Assembly: GCA_035934555.1 (NCBI GenBank)
Contig: DASYXT010000077.1
Coordinates: 31,399-95,398, forward strand
Length of the DNA stretch: 64,000 nucleotides
Source: DASYXT01 sp035934555
GTDB lineage: Bacteria > Verrucomicrobiota > Verrucomicrobiia > Limisphaerales > UBA8199
Direction: 5' to 3'
The translations under genes were made by a program, and so were the position numbers. Positions 8,513 to 16,241 of the stretch are shown piece after piece (within the stretch, counting starts at the first letter, position 1; each line of letters begins with the position of its first letter). The notes under the pieces are model-generated. The model was given only the letters and a program-made list of their open reading frames with translations. It had not been told where the DNA came from and made no database searches.

Positions 8513-8660
8513 CGGAGCGCGGCCGGAGCGCGGACTTTAGTCAGACTTTAGTCCGCAGCAACATTCGAACAGAAGATGGCTTGGAGAATGTGGTAGCTCG
8601 GTTAAGAGTTTGGACATTGCTGCGGACTAAAGCTAAAGTCCGCGCTCCGGCCGCGCTCCG
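8513..8660 (+). repeat. Palindromic repeat element, copy 1 (with T5 tail)
   Basis: The arms begin directly after the yebC stop. The outer 28 nt (CGGAGCGCGGCCGGAGCGCG then GACTTTAG) are a perfect inverted match to 8633-8660, and inner arms end in GTCCGCAGCAA / TTGCTGCGGAC. The element is longer than the other copies because CGGAGCGCG and GACTTTAG are each duplicated within the arm. Five T residues follow at 8661-8665, so the transcript could form a strong terminator for the sdh operon. The internal part (TTCGAA... GTTTGGACATTGCTGC) is shared with other copies. Confidence 0.9.
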
Positions 8661-8708
8661 TTTTTGCCTTGCTGGGGACAGAGCCCTGCGCCTTCATGGC
8701 GTTGACGC

Positions 8709-10622
8709 ATGACACCCGCCGGTTCCGTAACCCAGGACGCCTCGACTCAGACCGCCCCCCCACGCAACCTCTGGCTCTGGGTCCCTAGCCTCTATTTCTC
8801 CCAGGGCATCCCCTACGTCATCGTCATGACGATGTCCGTTATCATGTATCGCCGCCTGGGCGTTTCAAACACCGACATCGCCCTCTATACCAGTTGGCTT
8901 TATCTGCCCTGGGTCCTCAAACCGCTGTGGAGTCCGCTCGTTGACATCACGCGGACCAAGCGAGCCTGGATTGTCTCGATGCAATTCCTGGTCTCGCTGG
9001 GCCTGGCACTGGCCGCGGTTGCAGTGCGGGGCGGCGCTTTCTTCAAATGGTCCCTGCTGCTGTTTTGGATCATGGCGTTTGCCTCGGCCACACACGACAT
9101 CGCCGCCGATGGGTTTTATATGCTGAGCCTGACCAGGCACGACCAGGCCTGGTGGGTCGGGTTGCGCAGCACGTTTTACCGCACCGCGATGATCGTCGGC
9201 AGCGGCTTGCTGGTCGTATTGGCCGGAGTAATGGAAAATCGGCACGGTTTGGCGGCGGTTGCCATTCCGTTGCAGGCCGTGGCGGCGGATGCTGTTCCCG
9301 CTGCCTGGACGCCGCCTCCAATACCGGCCGGCGATGCCATGAGAATTGTTCTTGAGCCTCCGGTTCTGCGCATTCCAATGGCGCCCCGCTCAGGAACCGA
9401 AATTGAACAAGTGCTTCAGCAAGCTCGCGCCTGGAATCGGTCCCATGGATTTGAATCGGAAGACACCCCTCCCGCGCAAACGAGTTCTTCTACTGGCCCC
9501 TTCGGCCGTGTCTGGAACGACCTCGTGGCTGACCCGCTGCGCCGCTTCCTGCTGGCGCATTTCCCGAAGCAAACCCAGTCGCCGGCGCCACCCACAACAG
9601 GAAACCTCGGCCTGCTCTCGGTGAGTCTGTCCCAGTCGCCCGCCCCCGGGCAGACCCTCATTGTCAGCCTGGATCCTCAACGCAGTGGCCTCGAGTACCT
9701 CGGCCTGGCTCACGGCGATAAAGGCTTCCGGCTGATCGAAGGCCAGCGGCTGGCCTTCACCCCGGACAACTGGAACGAGCCCGCCCGCGCGGTGATCCAA
9801 CTGGACCCAAAGCTCAAGCAACCCACGACCGTCACATTTCTCGCCACCTCCGGCAACATACCCTTGGCGTGGTCCATCACCTTGTTCGTGGTGGCCGCAT
9901 TATTCTTAGCCTTTAGTTGCTGGCATGCCCTGGTGCTGCCCCGTCCCGCTACCGACGGTCCGGTCAGAACCCATGCTCATTTCTTAAGCGAGTTCTTGGC
10001 CACCCTCGGTTCGTTCTTCCGCAAACCCGGCATCCTCATGGCATTGGCGTTTATCCTTCTGTACCGCTTCGACGAAGCCCAGTTGAGCAAAGTCATTTCG
10101 CCGTTCCTGCTGGACCCGCGGCCTGGCGGCGGGCTCGGGCTCACCACGAGCCAGGTGGGCCTGGCTTACGGCACCTTCGGCATCCTCGCGCTGACCGGCG
10201 GCGGGCTGCTGGGCGGTTTCCTCGCGGCGCGCTATGGCCTTAAGCGCATGCTCCCCGTGATGGTCTGCTCGATGTACCTGCCGAAGCTGGCTTGGATTTT
10301 CCTCTCGTTCGTGCAGCCGGAGAATTTTATCGCGGTCTGTGGGGCCATTGCGCTGGAACAGTTCGGCTACGGATTCGGCTTCACCGCGTTCATGCTGTAC
10401 CTGCTGTATTTTGCCGACGGGCCGCACAAAACCGCGCACTACGCGATTTGCACCGGGTTCATGGCGCTCGGCATGATGCTCCCAGGGATGTGGAGTGGCT
10501 GGCTGGTGGATCTCGTCGGTTACAAACATTTTTTCGTTTGGGTGAGCTGCTCGGCCGTGCCCGGGTTCGTCCTGGCCATGCTGCTCAAGATCGATCCGCA
10601 GTTTGGCCGGAAAACGGCTTAG
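8709..10622 (+). CDS. AmpG-like major facilitator transporter with large soluble insert
   Basis: A 637-residue inner-membrane transporter. The N-terminal half (LWVPSLYFSQGIPYV, then SWLYLPWVLKPLWSPLVD) and the second half (about 385-637, with the GGLLGGFLAARYGLKRM loop) match the PAT/AmpG branch of the MFS, whose best-known member imports muropeptides. Between helix 6 and helix 7 lies an insert of roughly 200 residues (about 180-383) with no membrane segments, containing beta-rich sequence such as LLSVSLSQSPAPGQTLIVSL. Ordinary AmpG lacks this. Substrate unknown; gene stands after the palindromic repeat and before a YfhO-like gene, with 62 bases between. Confidence 0.8.
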   Translation: MTPAGSVTQDASTQTAPPRNLWLWVPSLYFSQGIPYVIVMTMSVIMYRRLGVSNTDIALYTSWLYLPWVLKPLWSPLVDITRTKRAWIVSMQFLVSLGLALAAVAVRGGAFFKWSLLLFWIMAFASATHDIAADGFYMLSLTRHDQAWWVGLRSTFYRTAMIVGSGLLVVLAGVMENRHGLAAVAIPLQAVAADAVPAAWTPPPIPAGDAMRIVLEPPVLRIPMAPRSGTEIEQVLQQARAWNRSHGFESEDTPPAQTSSSTGPFGRVWNDLVADPLRRFLLAHFPKQTQSPAPPTTGNLGLLSVSLSQSPAPGQTLIVSLDPQRSGLEYLGLAHGDKGFRLIEGQRLAFTPDNWNEPARAVIQLDPKLKQPTTVTFLATSGNIPLAWSITLFVVAALFLAFSCWHALVLPRPATDGPVRTHAHFLSEFLATLGSFFRKPGILMALAFILLYRFDEAQLSKVISPFLLDPRPGGGLGLTTSQVGLAYGTFGILALTGGGLLGGFLAARYGLKRMLPVMVCSMYLPKLAWIFLSFVQPENFIAVCGAIALEQFGYGFGFTAFMLYLLYFADGPHKTAHYAICTGFMALGMMLPGMWSGWLVDLVGYKHFFVWVSCSAVPGFVLAMLLKIDPQFGRKTA

Positions 10623-10684
10623 CCGGGAAGACTGCTTTGAACCCACGATGGACGGCACCGCCTCTGCTATCCTATTATGGGCGC

Positions 10685-13093
10685 GTGCAACGCCCCGAGC
10701 AAGTGAACGGTCCTGAGCCGGCCGCCGCGTCCACTGGAGCCGTGGCCGGTCCGGGCCGCAGGCCCGAGACGCTCGCGGGCGCTGCTCCCGTTGGGACTGG
10801 CGCTTTTGCGACCCTCGGGGAGGTTGACGCCTGGCTCACACCGGCGCGTTTTGCTTTTATTCTAGCGGCGCTCATCTTCGCCGCGTTTCCGCAGGTCTTG
10901 CTTGGCTGGGAGACGTTCGTCGTTCGCGATTACGGTTTTTTTTCATTCCCGGTGGCGCATTTCCAGCGAGAATGTTTTTGGCGAGGCGAACTGCCGCTGT
11001 GGAACCCGTATAACAATTGCGGATTACCGTTCCTGGCGCAGTGGAACACGATGCCGCTGTATCCTCCGGCGCTGGTGTATTTACTGTTCCCGTTGGCGTG
11101 GTCGTTGAGTTTCTTTTGCCTGCTGCACCTGTTCTGGGGGGGCTTGGGCATGTACTTCCTGGCCCGGCGGTGGACGGGGAACCTGCTGGCGGCATCTGTC
11201 GCGGGGGTGATCTTTGCCTTTAACGGGTTGTCGCTGAACCTGCTGATGTGGCCGAGTCATATCGCGACGCTGAGCTGGATGCCATGGGTGGTGCTGGCGG
11301 TGGAGCGCGGGTGGGGCGAAGGGGGACGTTCACTGCTGGTTGGGGCAGTGGCCGGGACGTTGCAAATGCTGGCGGGCGGCCCCGAGAGCATCCTGTTCAC
11401 CTGGCTGGTGCTCTCAGGGCTTTGGGTAATGACATTGTGGGAGCAAAGGAAGGGACGCCTCTGGGCAGTTGCGCGCCGCTTCCCGCTCACGGTGCTGCTG
11501 GTGGCTGGAATAGCAGCGGCCCAGCTTGCGCCGTTTCTGGATTTGGCCGCGCATTCTCAGCGTGAGCAAGGGTTTGCCGATGCCCGGTGGTCGATGCCCG
11601 GCTGGGGTTGGGCGAATTTTCTTGTGCCGATGGTTTTCGGCAATACCTGGGGACAGCATCTGTTCTTTCAATACGGCCAATTCTGGACCTCGTCGTACTA
11701 CCTGGGTCTGACGACCCTGCTGGCCGGCGCACTGGGTTTGTGGATGGTGCGGAGCCGCCGCGTGTGGCTGCTGACTGGGGTCGCGGTTGTCGCTGTGCTG
11801 CTGGCCGGCGGGGAAAGCAATCCGTTCGCGCGTTACGCCCGCCGGCTGATCCCGCAACTGACGCTGATGACCTACCCGGTGAAGTTCCTGCTGCTGCTGG
11901 TGTTCGCGGCGCCGTTGCTGGCGGCGTACGGCGTGGCGCAGCTTCGCCAGGCGCCGTCCGCCGCCAAAGCCGGGCGATACATACCAGCTTTGACGCTCAT
12001 GTTATTGGCGGCGATTGGCGCGGTGCTTTTCTGGGCGTGGCGGTGGCCTCTTCCCCAGGATGACTTCGCCACCACTTTAAGTAACGGCTTGAGCCGGTTG
12101 GGATTTGCCGCGGTTATCGGCGCCTTACTCTGGGCTGTGACACGCTCGTGGGCTCCGAAACTGCAGCGGCTGCTGCCGCTGCTTCTTTTACTTATCTGTT
12201 GGCTGGACGCGTGGACGCATGAGCCGACGCAGAATCCCACGGTGCCGGCGGGTATTTACCAAACCGGTTTGGCGCGCTCATATCTCAAGATGTCGCCTCA
12301 ACCTGAATTGGGCAGCTCGCGGGCGATGGTCTCGCCGGCGGCCGAAACCAAATTCCTCCAGCGCACGCTGGAAGACCCGCAAAAAAACTTCCTGGCCAAA
12401 CGCATGGGCTACTTCGCCGATTGCAATCTCCTGGACAATGTCCCCAAGGTGAACGGCTTCTTCTCTATTTACCCGCGCGAATGCGGCAACCTGGCAACCG
12501 AGCTGTATGGGCGAACTAATGATTGTCCGGCCGGCCTGGCCGATTTCCTCTCTGTTTCCCAAATGACCGCTCCGGGAGTCGATACCGCCGATTGGTCCGC
12601 GCGCACGAACTTCATGCCCTGGGCGACGGCCGGCCAACAACCGGTATTCGTGAACGACACCAATGCTCTCGGCCTGTTGCAGAGTGCTCGGTTTGATGGA
12701 CGCCGGTTCGTGCTGCTGCCCCCGGACGCGCGCGAGTTGGTTTCGGTGACCAACCGGACGGAGGCGCAAGTTTTGCAGCAACGATTTGATTTGCGTCATG
12801 CGTGGCTCGAAGTGGAGGCGCCGCAGCCGTCGTTGGTGGTGTTGTCGCAAACGTTTTACCATTGCTGGCGCGCGTTTGTAGATGGGCAGCCGGCGCCGCT
12901 GCTGCGAGCCAATTATGCCTTCCAGGCCGTGCAGGTCCCCGCCGGCAAACACTCGATTCGACTTGTCTATGAGGACCGGGCATTTGAGATCGGGTCGCTG
13001 ATTTCAGCCGCCACGTTTCTGGGCTGCGCCGTTGCCTGGATTTGGTTTAAGAGCGGAGCGCGGACTTCAGCCCGCAGCAATGCACTATGCTAA
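10685..13093 (+). CDS. YfhO-like polytopic membrane protein
   Basis: About 802 residues, with a dozen or more membrane helices and a C-terminal extracytoplasmic beta domain ending in the YfhO-typical pattern (FVDGQPAPLLRANYAFQAV, then a final helix). YfhO relatives are GT-C-fold proteins implicated in glycosylating cell-wall polymers or lipids. The frame is open upstream into the previous gene, but there the translation is only an out-of-frame shadow. The most likely start is GTG at 10685; GTG at 10703 is possible. The last dozen codons lie inside a palindromic repeat (13054 onward), so the C-terminus (SGARTSARSNALC) was probably created by the repeat. Confidence 0.75.
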   Translation: MQRPEQVNGPEPAAASTGAVAGPGRRPETLAGAAPVGTGAFATLGEVDAWLTPARFAFILAALIFAAFPQVLLGWETFVVRDYGFFSFPVAHFQRECFWRGELPLWNPYNNCGLPFLAQWNTMPLYPPALVYLLFPLAWSLSFFCLLHLFWGGLGMYFLARRWTGNLLAASVAGVIFAFNGLSLNLLMWPSHIATLSWMPWVVLAVERGWGEGGRSLLVGAVAGTLQMLAGGPESILFTWLVLSGLWVMTLWEQRKGRLWAVARRFPLTVLLVAGIAAAQLAPFLDLAAHSQREQGFADARWSMPGWGWANFLVPMVFGNTWGQHLFFQYGQFWTSSYYLGLTTLLAGALGLWMVRSRRVWLLTGVAVVAVLLAGGESNPFARYARRLIPQLTLMTYPVKFLLLLVFAAPLLAAYGVAQLRQAPSAAKAGRYIPALTLMLLAAIGAVLFWAWRWPLPQDDFATTLSNGLSRLGFAAVIGALLWAVTRSWAPKLQRLLPLLLLLICWLDAWTHEPTQNPTVPAGIYQTGLARSYLKMSPQPELGSSRAMVSPAAETKFLQRTLEDPQKNFLAKRMGYFADCNLLDNVPKVNGFFSIYPRECGNLATELYGRTNDCPAGLADFLSVSQMTAPGVDTADWSARTNFMPWATAGQQPVFVNDTNALGLLQSARFDGRRFVLLPPDARELVSVTNRTEAQVLQQRFDLRHAWLEVEAPQPSLVVLSQTFYHCWRAFVDGQPAPLLRANYAFQAVQVPAGKHSIRLVYEDRAFEIGSLISAATFLGCAVAWIWFKSGARTSARSNALC

Positions 13094-13158
13094 GTATGCT
13101 TGTGAACCGGGCCGGATATACCATTTGGATATTGCTGCGGACTAAAGTCCGCGCTCCG
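13054..13158 (+). repeat. Palindromic repeat element, copy 2
   Basis: Left arm at 13054-13080 (CGGAGCGCGGACTTCAGCCC then GCAGCAA) pairs with right arm 13131-13158 (ATTGCTGCGGACTAAAGTCC then GCGCTCCG); two base differences separate the arms. The copy covers the stop codon of the YfhO-like gene and ends 24 bases before the TauE/SafE start. The sequence TTTGGATATTGCTGC before the right arm matches copy 1. Confidence 0.88.
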
Positions 13159-13181
13159 TCGGGGCAGGCGCATCTCTGAGC

Positions 13182-13940
13182 ATGTTCGCGCATTGGCAAT
13201 TGCCGATTCTGTTCCTGACGGGGCTATTTGCCGGGTTTGTGGACTCGATAGCGGGCGGGGGCGGCTTGATTACACTTCCTGTGCTGCTGAATCTTGGGCT
13301 TGGCCCGAAGGAAGCGCTGGGGACAAACAAACTCCAGGCCACTTTCGGGTCCGGCAGCGCCGCGGCCCATTATGCTCATGGAAAAGCAGTGCCGCTGAGG
13401 GATTGTGTGCGCGGGTTTCTGTTCTGTCTTGCCGGAGGCGCTCTGGGGACGCTGACGGTGCAACAGCTCGACCCATCGTTCCTGCGCCGGGTTATCCCAT
13501 GGCTGCTTGTCGCCGTCGCGGTGTACGTCATCCTTAAGCCGCGCTTGGGCGCTGAAGATCTTCATCCTCTGATGGGCAGGGTCTGGTTCGATCTGCTGTT
13601 CGGCCTGTTGATCGGCTTTTACGATGGGTTCTTCGGCCCGGGGACCGGCACGTTCTGGACGATGGCATACATGCTGGCGCTGGGATTCAACATGACGCGG
13701 GCGACGGGTTATACGAAAGTGATGAACTTCGCCAGCAATCTCAGTTCGCTGATTTTTTTCCTGATCGGCGGGCGCGTCGTTTTCATCGCGGGGCTGGTGA
13801 TGGGGGTGGGCCAGCTTCTGGGGGCACGGGTTGGGTCGCGGCTGGTGATGGCGAAAGGCACAGGGTTCATCCGGCCGATTTTCCTGACGGTGGTGCTGGC
13901 GCTGACGGCCAAGCTGATTTACGAGAATTATCGGAGGTGA
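13182..13940 (+). CDS. TauE/SafE family sulfite/organosulfur exporter-like permease
   Basis: A 252-residue membrane protein with about eight helices. The hallmark repeats of the TSUP family are present: GFVDSIAGGGGLITLPVLL near the N-terminus with GTNKLQ, and the second-half counterpart GFYDGFFGPGTGTFW with ATGYTKVMNFASNLSS. Members export sulfite, sulfoacetate or related anions; the substrate here cannot be told. The ATG at 13182 lies 24 bases after the palindromic repeat. Confidence 0.88.
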   Translation: MFAHWQLPILFLTGLFAGFVDSIAGGGGLITLPVLLNLGLGPKEALGTNKLQATFGSGSAAAHYAHGKAVPLRDCVRGFLFCLAGGALGTLTVQQLDPSFLRRVIPWLLVAVAVYVILKPRLGAEDLHPLMGRVWFDLLFGLLIGFYDGFFGPGTGTFWTMAYMLALGFNMTRATGYTKVMNFASNLSSLIFFLIGGRVVFIAGLVMGVGQLLGARVGSRLVMAKGTGFIRPIFLTVVLALTAKLIYENYRR

Positions 13941-14014
13941 TTGTTTTACCCGCCTGAAGCGCTGGATGGTTTGGACTGCGCTTGCGGGTGTCCGCTCAGT
14001 GAAGGCGGGACTGA

Positions 14015-14106
14015 CGCCGGAGCGCGGACTTCAGTCCGCAGCAACATTTGCAAATCCCGCCCCATCGGACCATGCTGCGGACAAAAGTAAAGTCCGCGCT
14101 CCGGCG
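14015..14106 (+). repeat. Palindromic repeat element, copy 3
   Basis: CGCCGGAGCGCGGACTTCAG then TCCGCAGCAAC on the left pairs with CATGCTGCGGACAAAAGTAA then AGTCCGCGCTCCGGCG on the right, with a small bulge. It is the shortest full copy (92 bp) and lies 74 bases after the TauE/SafE stop. Confidence 0.82.
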
Positions 14107-14460
14107 GCGTTCACTAGTGAGGTGGATTGGGCTTTGGACCGACTCCTCGGACCGGAGAGGGGGGAGGGGGGCTTTGGGGGTGTACAAGCGTCCCATCGTC
14201 CCAAGGCCGGTAAAACCGAGGGATTTGGATTTGGCATCCGTCCCAGCATCCGTCCCGGTGCCGTCCCGGCGAGGCTGACGCGTTTCAAGCGGGGCGGTAG
14301 CGGGGCGGTAGCGGGGCGCTGGCGTGGCGTAGGCTTGTCGAGTGGGTCAGTAATCAGTGGTCAGATGGGGAGTGGGAAGGCGAGGGTTGAGAGGGGGAAG
14401 ACGTGCGTACCAGCGTGCCGTTGGGCTTAAGCGGCTGAACATCAGGATGTTCGTACGGTA
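14107..14460. other. Intergenic stretch without recognisable gene
   Basis: No coding pattern stands out on either strand. It contains G-rich low-complexity sequence, including a short tandem duplication of GGGGCGGTAGC around 14290-14315 and AGTAATCAGTGGTCAG near 14350. A GTACGGTACG direct repeat begins at 14453 and recurs at 14470. Confidence 0.5.
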
Positions 14461-14604
14461 CGCTTGTCGGTACGGTACGGATAGGTGTTTATGTTCCGTC
14501 GGAAAACGCTAATTAGCGCTGATCGAACGCTAATGGGACCGGAACGTACCCAAGCCAACGATATTAGAACCGCGCTGCGCCTGGCGCGAAACCTTGCGGA
14601 GTAA
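14461..14604 (+). pseudogene. Remnant of HI1419-type (RelE-superfamily) toxin gene
   Basis: In the frame ending at TAA 14602-14604, five bases before the antitoxin ATG, the translation ends TQANDIRTALRLARNLAE. That matches the C-terminal helix expected of the phage-derived Gp49/HI1419 toxin family, where a GGDKSTQ-x-DI-x-TAL-x-LAR pattern is usual. Upstream, RLSVRYG, an in-frame TAG (14482), and VFMFRRKTLI look like the degraded preceding strands (family pattern ELRI-YGPGYRVYF). Only about 45 codons remain of roughly 100 and the active-site part is gone. The family match is from memory of the pattern, not a search. Confidence 0.5.
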
Positions 14605-14609
14605 TTGTT

Positions 14610-14912
14610 ATGAAAAAAACCGTCACCACCCGTTACGACGTTGCTGAGCACCTGAGGACCCCGGAGGAGATGGCCGCTTATCTGGAAGCGTGCTTCGAGG
14701 AAGCAGGCGGAGATGCCGCATTCATCGCCCAGGCGCTGGGGGACATCGCTCGCGCCAAGGGCATGTCACAGGTTGCGCGCGATGCGGGGTTATCCCGCGA
14801 AAGCCTCTACAAGGCCCTTTCCGGTGAGCGTAGCCCCGGCTTTGACACCATCCTCAAAGTCATCGAGGCACTTGGGGGGCTGAGGTTACATGCCGGAGCC
14901 AGTCAGGGATGA
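14610..14912 (+). CDS. HI1420-type addiction-module antitoxin (HTH)
   Basis: A 100-residue DNA-binding protein. The middle matches the HTH of the downstream-antidote family (TIGR02684-like): ALGDIARAKGMSQVARDAGL, then SRESLYKALSGERSPGFDTILKV. It would neutralise a RelE-superfamily toxin and repress its own operon. The toxin gene normally sits directly upstream; here only a degraded tail remains (14461-14604), so this is probably an orphan antitoxin. Possible operator repeats AACGCTAAT occur at 14505 and 14526, 21 bases apart. Confidence 0.85.
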   Translation: MKKTVTTRYDVAEHLRTPEEMAAYLEACFEEAGGDAAFIAQALGDIARAKGMSQVARDAGLSRESLYKALSGERSPGFDTILKVIEALGGLRLHAGASQG

Positions 14913-14932
14913 CTCGTATGCCCCACCCTGAA

Positions 14933-15016
14933 GGGTGTATTGCTGCGGAGCGCGCGGGTCAAGGTGTTGAAAATGGCAAGTGAGCTACCCGGCGCGCGGA
15001 GCCAGCAAATACACCC
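14933..15016. repeat. Imperfect inverted repeat after the antitoxin gene
   Basis: GGGTGTATTGCTG (14933-14945) pairs with CAGCAAATACACCC (15003-15016), and GCGCGC tracts inside the arms also pair. The phrase ATTGCTGCGGA is shared with the palindromic repeat family, so this may be a decayed relative. The remaining bases to 15327 show no gene I can support. Confidence 0.4.
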
Positions 15017-15327
15017 ATAGTTGAACAAGCCCGGCTATGAGCAATTAGCTGCCCAATGGCGTTTGCGTTTGAGCATGAATGGTCTGAACACCCGGATTTG
15101 TCTGTTTTGGGCTCTATAACCAACAGCCTGTTGGTATTGTCGGGGCCGCAAGGCCACCGAACGCTCTGTACTGGACGCCCGGACGGCGCTCTGTATCCAT
15201 ATCGAAGCTCACGGACCGGGCGCCAATGAGAGCGGACGTTGGGGGCGTGGCGTGTGCCCGGCGCCGTCAAAGCTCAACCCAAAGGGCTGCGCTTGAAGAA
15301 TTCCCGGCAAAGGGATAGGCTTCACGC

Positions 15328-15549
15328 ATGAGAACCGAATTTGCCGCGATCTTCAAACTGGGTCGAGCCGAGCGTTTGCAGCTTGTCGAGGACCTCTGGG
15401 ACAGTATCGCGGAGGAGGAGGGGCAGTTGCCCGTGCCGGAGTGGAAGCGCGAGGAGCTAAGGCAGCGCAAGGAGCGATTCACGCAGCATCCCTCCTCAGG
15501 CAGGACTTGGGAGCAGGTCAAGGAGCGGGCGCGAGCGCGACATGATTGA
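15328..15549 (+). CDS. Addiction-module antitoxin (unstable-antitoxin family)
   Basis: A 73-residue, highly charged protein matching the short 'addiction module' antitoxins (TIGR02574/PF09720-like): ERLQLVEDLWDSIAEEEGQL followed by PVPEWKREELRQRKERF and a basic-acidic tail. It overlaps the start of the toxin gene by 8 bases, the usual translational coupling in such modules. It would bind and inactivate the ParE-like toxin. Confidence 0.88.
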   Translation: MRTEFAAIFKLGRAERLQLVEDLWDSIAEEEGQLPVPEWKREELRQRKERFTQHPSSGRTWEQVKERARARHD

Positions 15550-15850
15550 GCGCGTCATTTACACGCCCGAGGCCGAGCAGGACGTCGCCGACGCCTACAA
15601 CTGGTACGAGGCCCGGGAACCTGGGCTGGGCGAGGATTTCCTGCGCTGCGTGGAGGCGTGCGTGCTCACCATCCAACGACATCCCCAGCTCTATCCGGTG
15701 GTTGTGGACGAGTTCCGCCGGGCGATTGTCCGGCGATTTCCCTTCGAGATTTTTTATGAGCCAGCCGGAGATCGCATCACCGTTTATTCTGTTTTTCATT
15801 GCTCACAGGACCCGCAGAAGTGGCGTTCGCGACTTGGGCGATCTGGGTGA
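15542..15850 (+). CDS. ParE/RelE-family toxin
   Basis: A 102-residue toxin of the RelE/ParE fold: IYTPEAEQDVADAYNWYEAR at the N-terminus, LGEDFLRCVEACVLTIQRHP in the helical hairpin, and RRAIVRRFPFEIFYEP then ITVYSVFHCSQDPQKW at the C-terminus. ParE members poison gyrase and RelE members cleave mRNA; the sequence does not decide, though pairing with this antitoxin family is common for ParE-like toxins. The 8-base overlap with the antitoxin gene marks an intact operon. Confidence 0.88.
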   Translation: MIERVIYTPEAEQDVADAYNWYEAREPGLGEDFLRCVEACVLTIQRHPQLYPVVVDEFRRAIVRRFPFEIFYEPAGDRITVYSVFHCSQDPQKWRSRLGRSG

Positions 15851-15931
15851 CACCGCCCAACCTTGGTAGATCGCGCCAGCGAAAAACAAAAAAACAAGAA
15901 TGGAGGGGGCGGCTCGTACTACCAACAGGTC

Positions 15932-15949
15932 ACCCCTACGGGGTTTTTT
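15932..15949 (+). terminator. Short hairpin terminator after toxin-antitoxin operon
   Basis: ACCCC-TAC-GGGGT followed by a run of six T residues, 80 bases past the toxin stop. The stem is only 5 bp but GC-rich. Confidence 0.5.
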
Positions 15950-16054
15950 GAGCGCGCCCCTGGCTGAAGGGTTGTCGGGGCTGGGGCCGCCGCACATGCC
16001 GGAGAAGTTGCCCATCTGCCCGCACTGGGGTTGGGCCATGCTGCCAAAGTGGAA

Positions 16055-16240
16055 ATGAAAACAATGAGAATTCACTTCCGTTACACTCTGATTGTTGCCG
16101 CACAGTCTTTTTGCGCGGCTTTCATGGCATCGGGTCATCCCGGTTCCGGAATAGTTGTGGATGCAGAAGGCGACGTGTATTTCATATACTACCGGCACGG
16201 CGTGGGGAAAATCGATCCACAGGGCAAGCTGACCATGCCG
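16055..16240 (+). pseudogene. Truncated N-terminus of a secreted NHL/propeller protein
   Basis: From the ATG at 16055 (or 16064) the translation begins with a signal peptide (RIHFRYTLIVAAQSFCAAFM) and continues HPGSGIVVDAEGDVYF then GVGKIDPQGKLT, a first propeller-blade motif of NHL-repeat proteins. The sensible sequence stops at about 16240, exactly where the convergent gene ends; beyond this the frame only reads that gene's antisense. The rest of the gene appears to have been deleted. Confidence 0.5.
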
Positions 16241-16241
16241 G

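Noticed and set aside
10292..10684. Upstream extension of the YfhO-like gene
   Set aside because: This part is an out-of-frame reading of the MFS transporter gene; sensible membrane sequence begins after 10685.
14959..15270. A 103-codon minus-strand gene between the two toxin-antitoxin loci
   Set aside because: The translation has no recognisable motif and overlaps an inverted repeat; not supportable.
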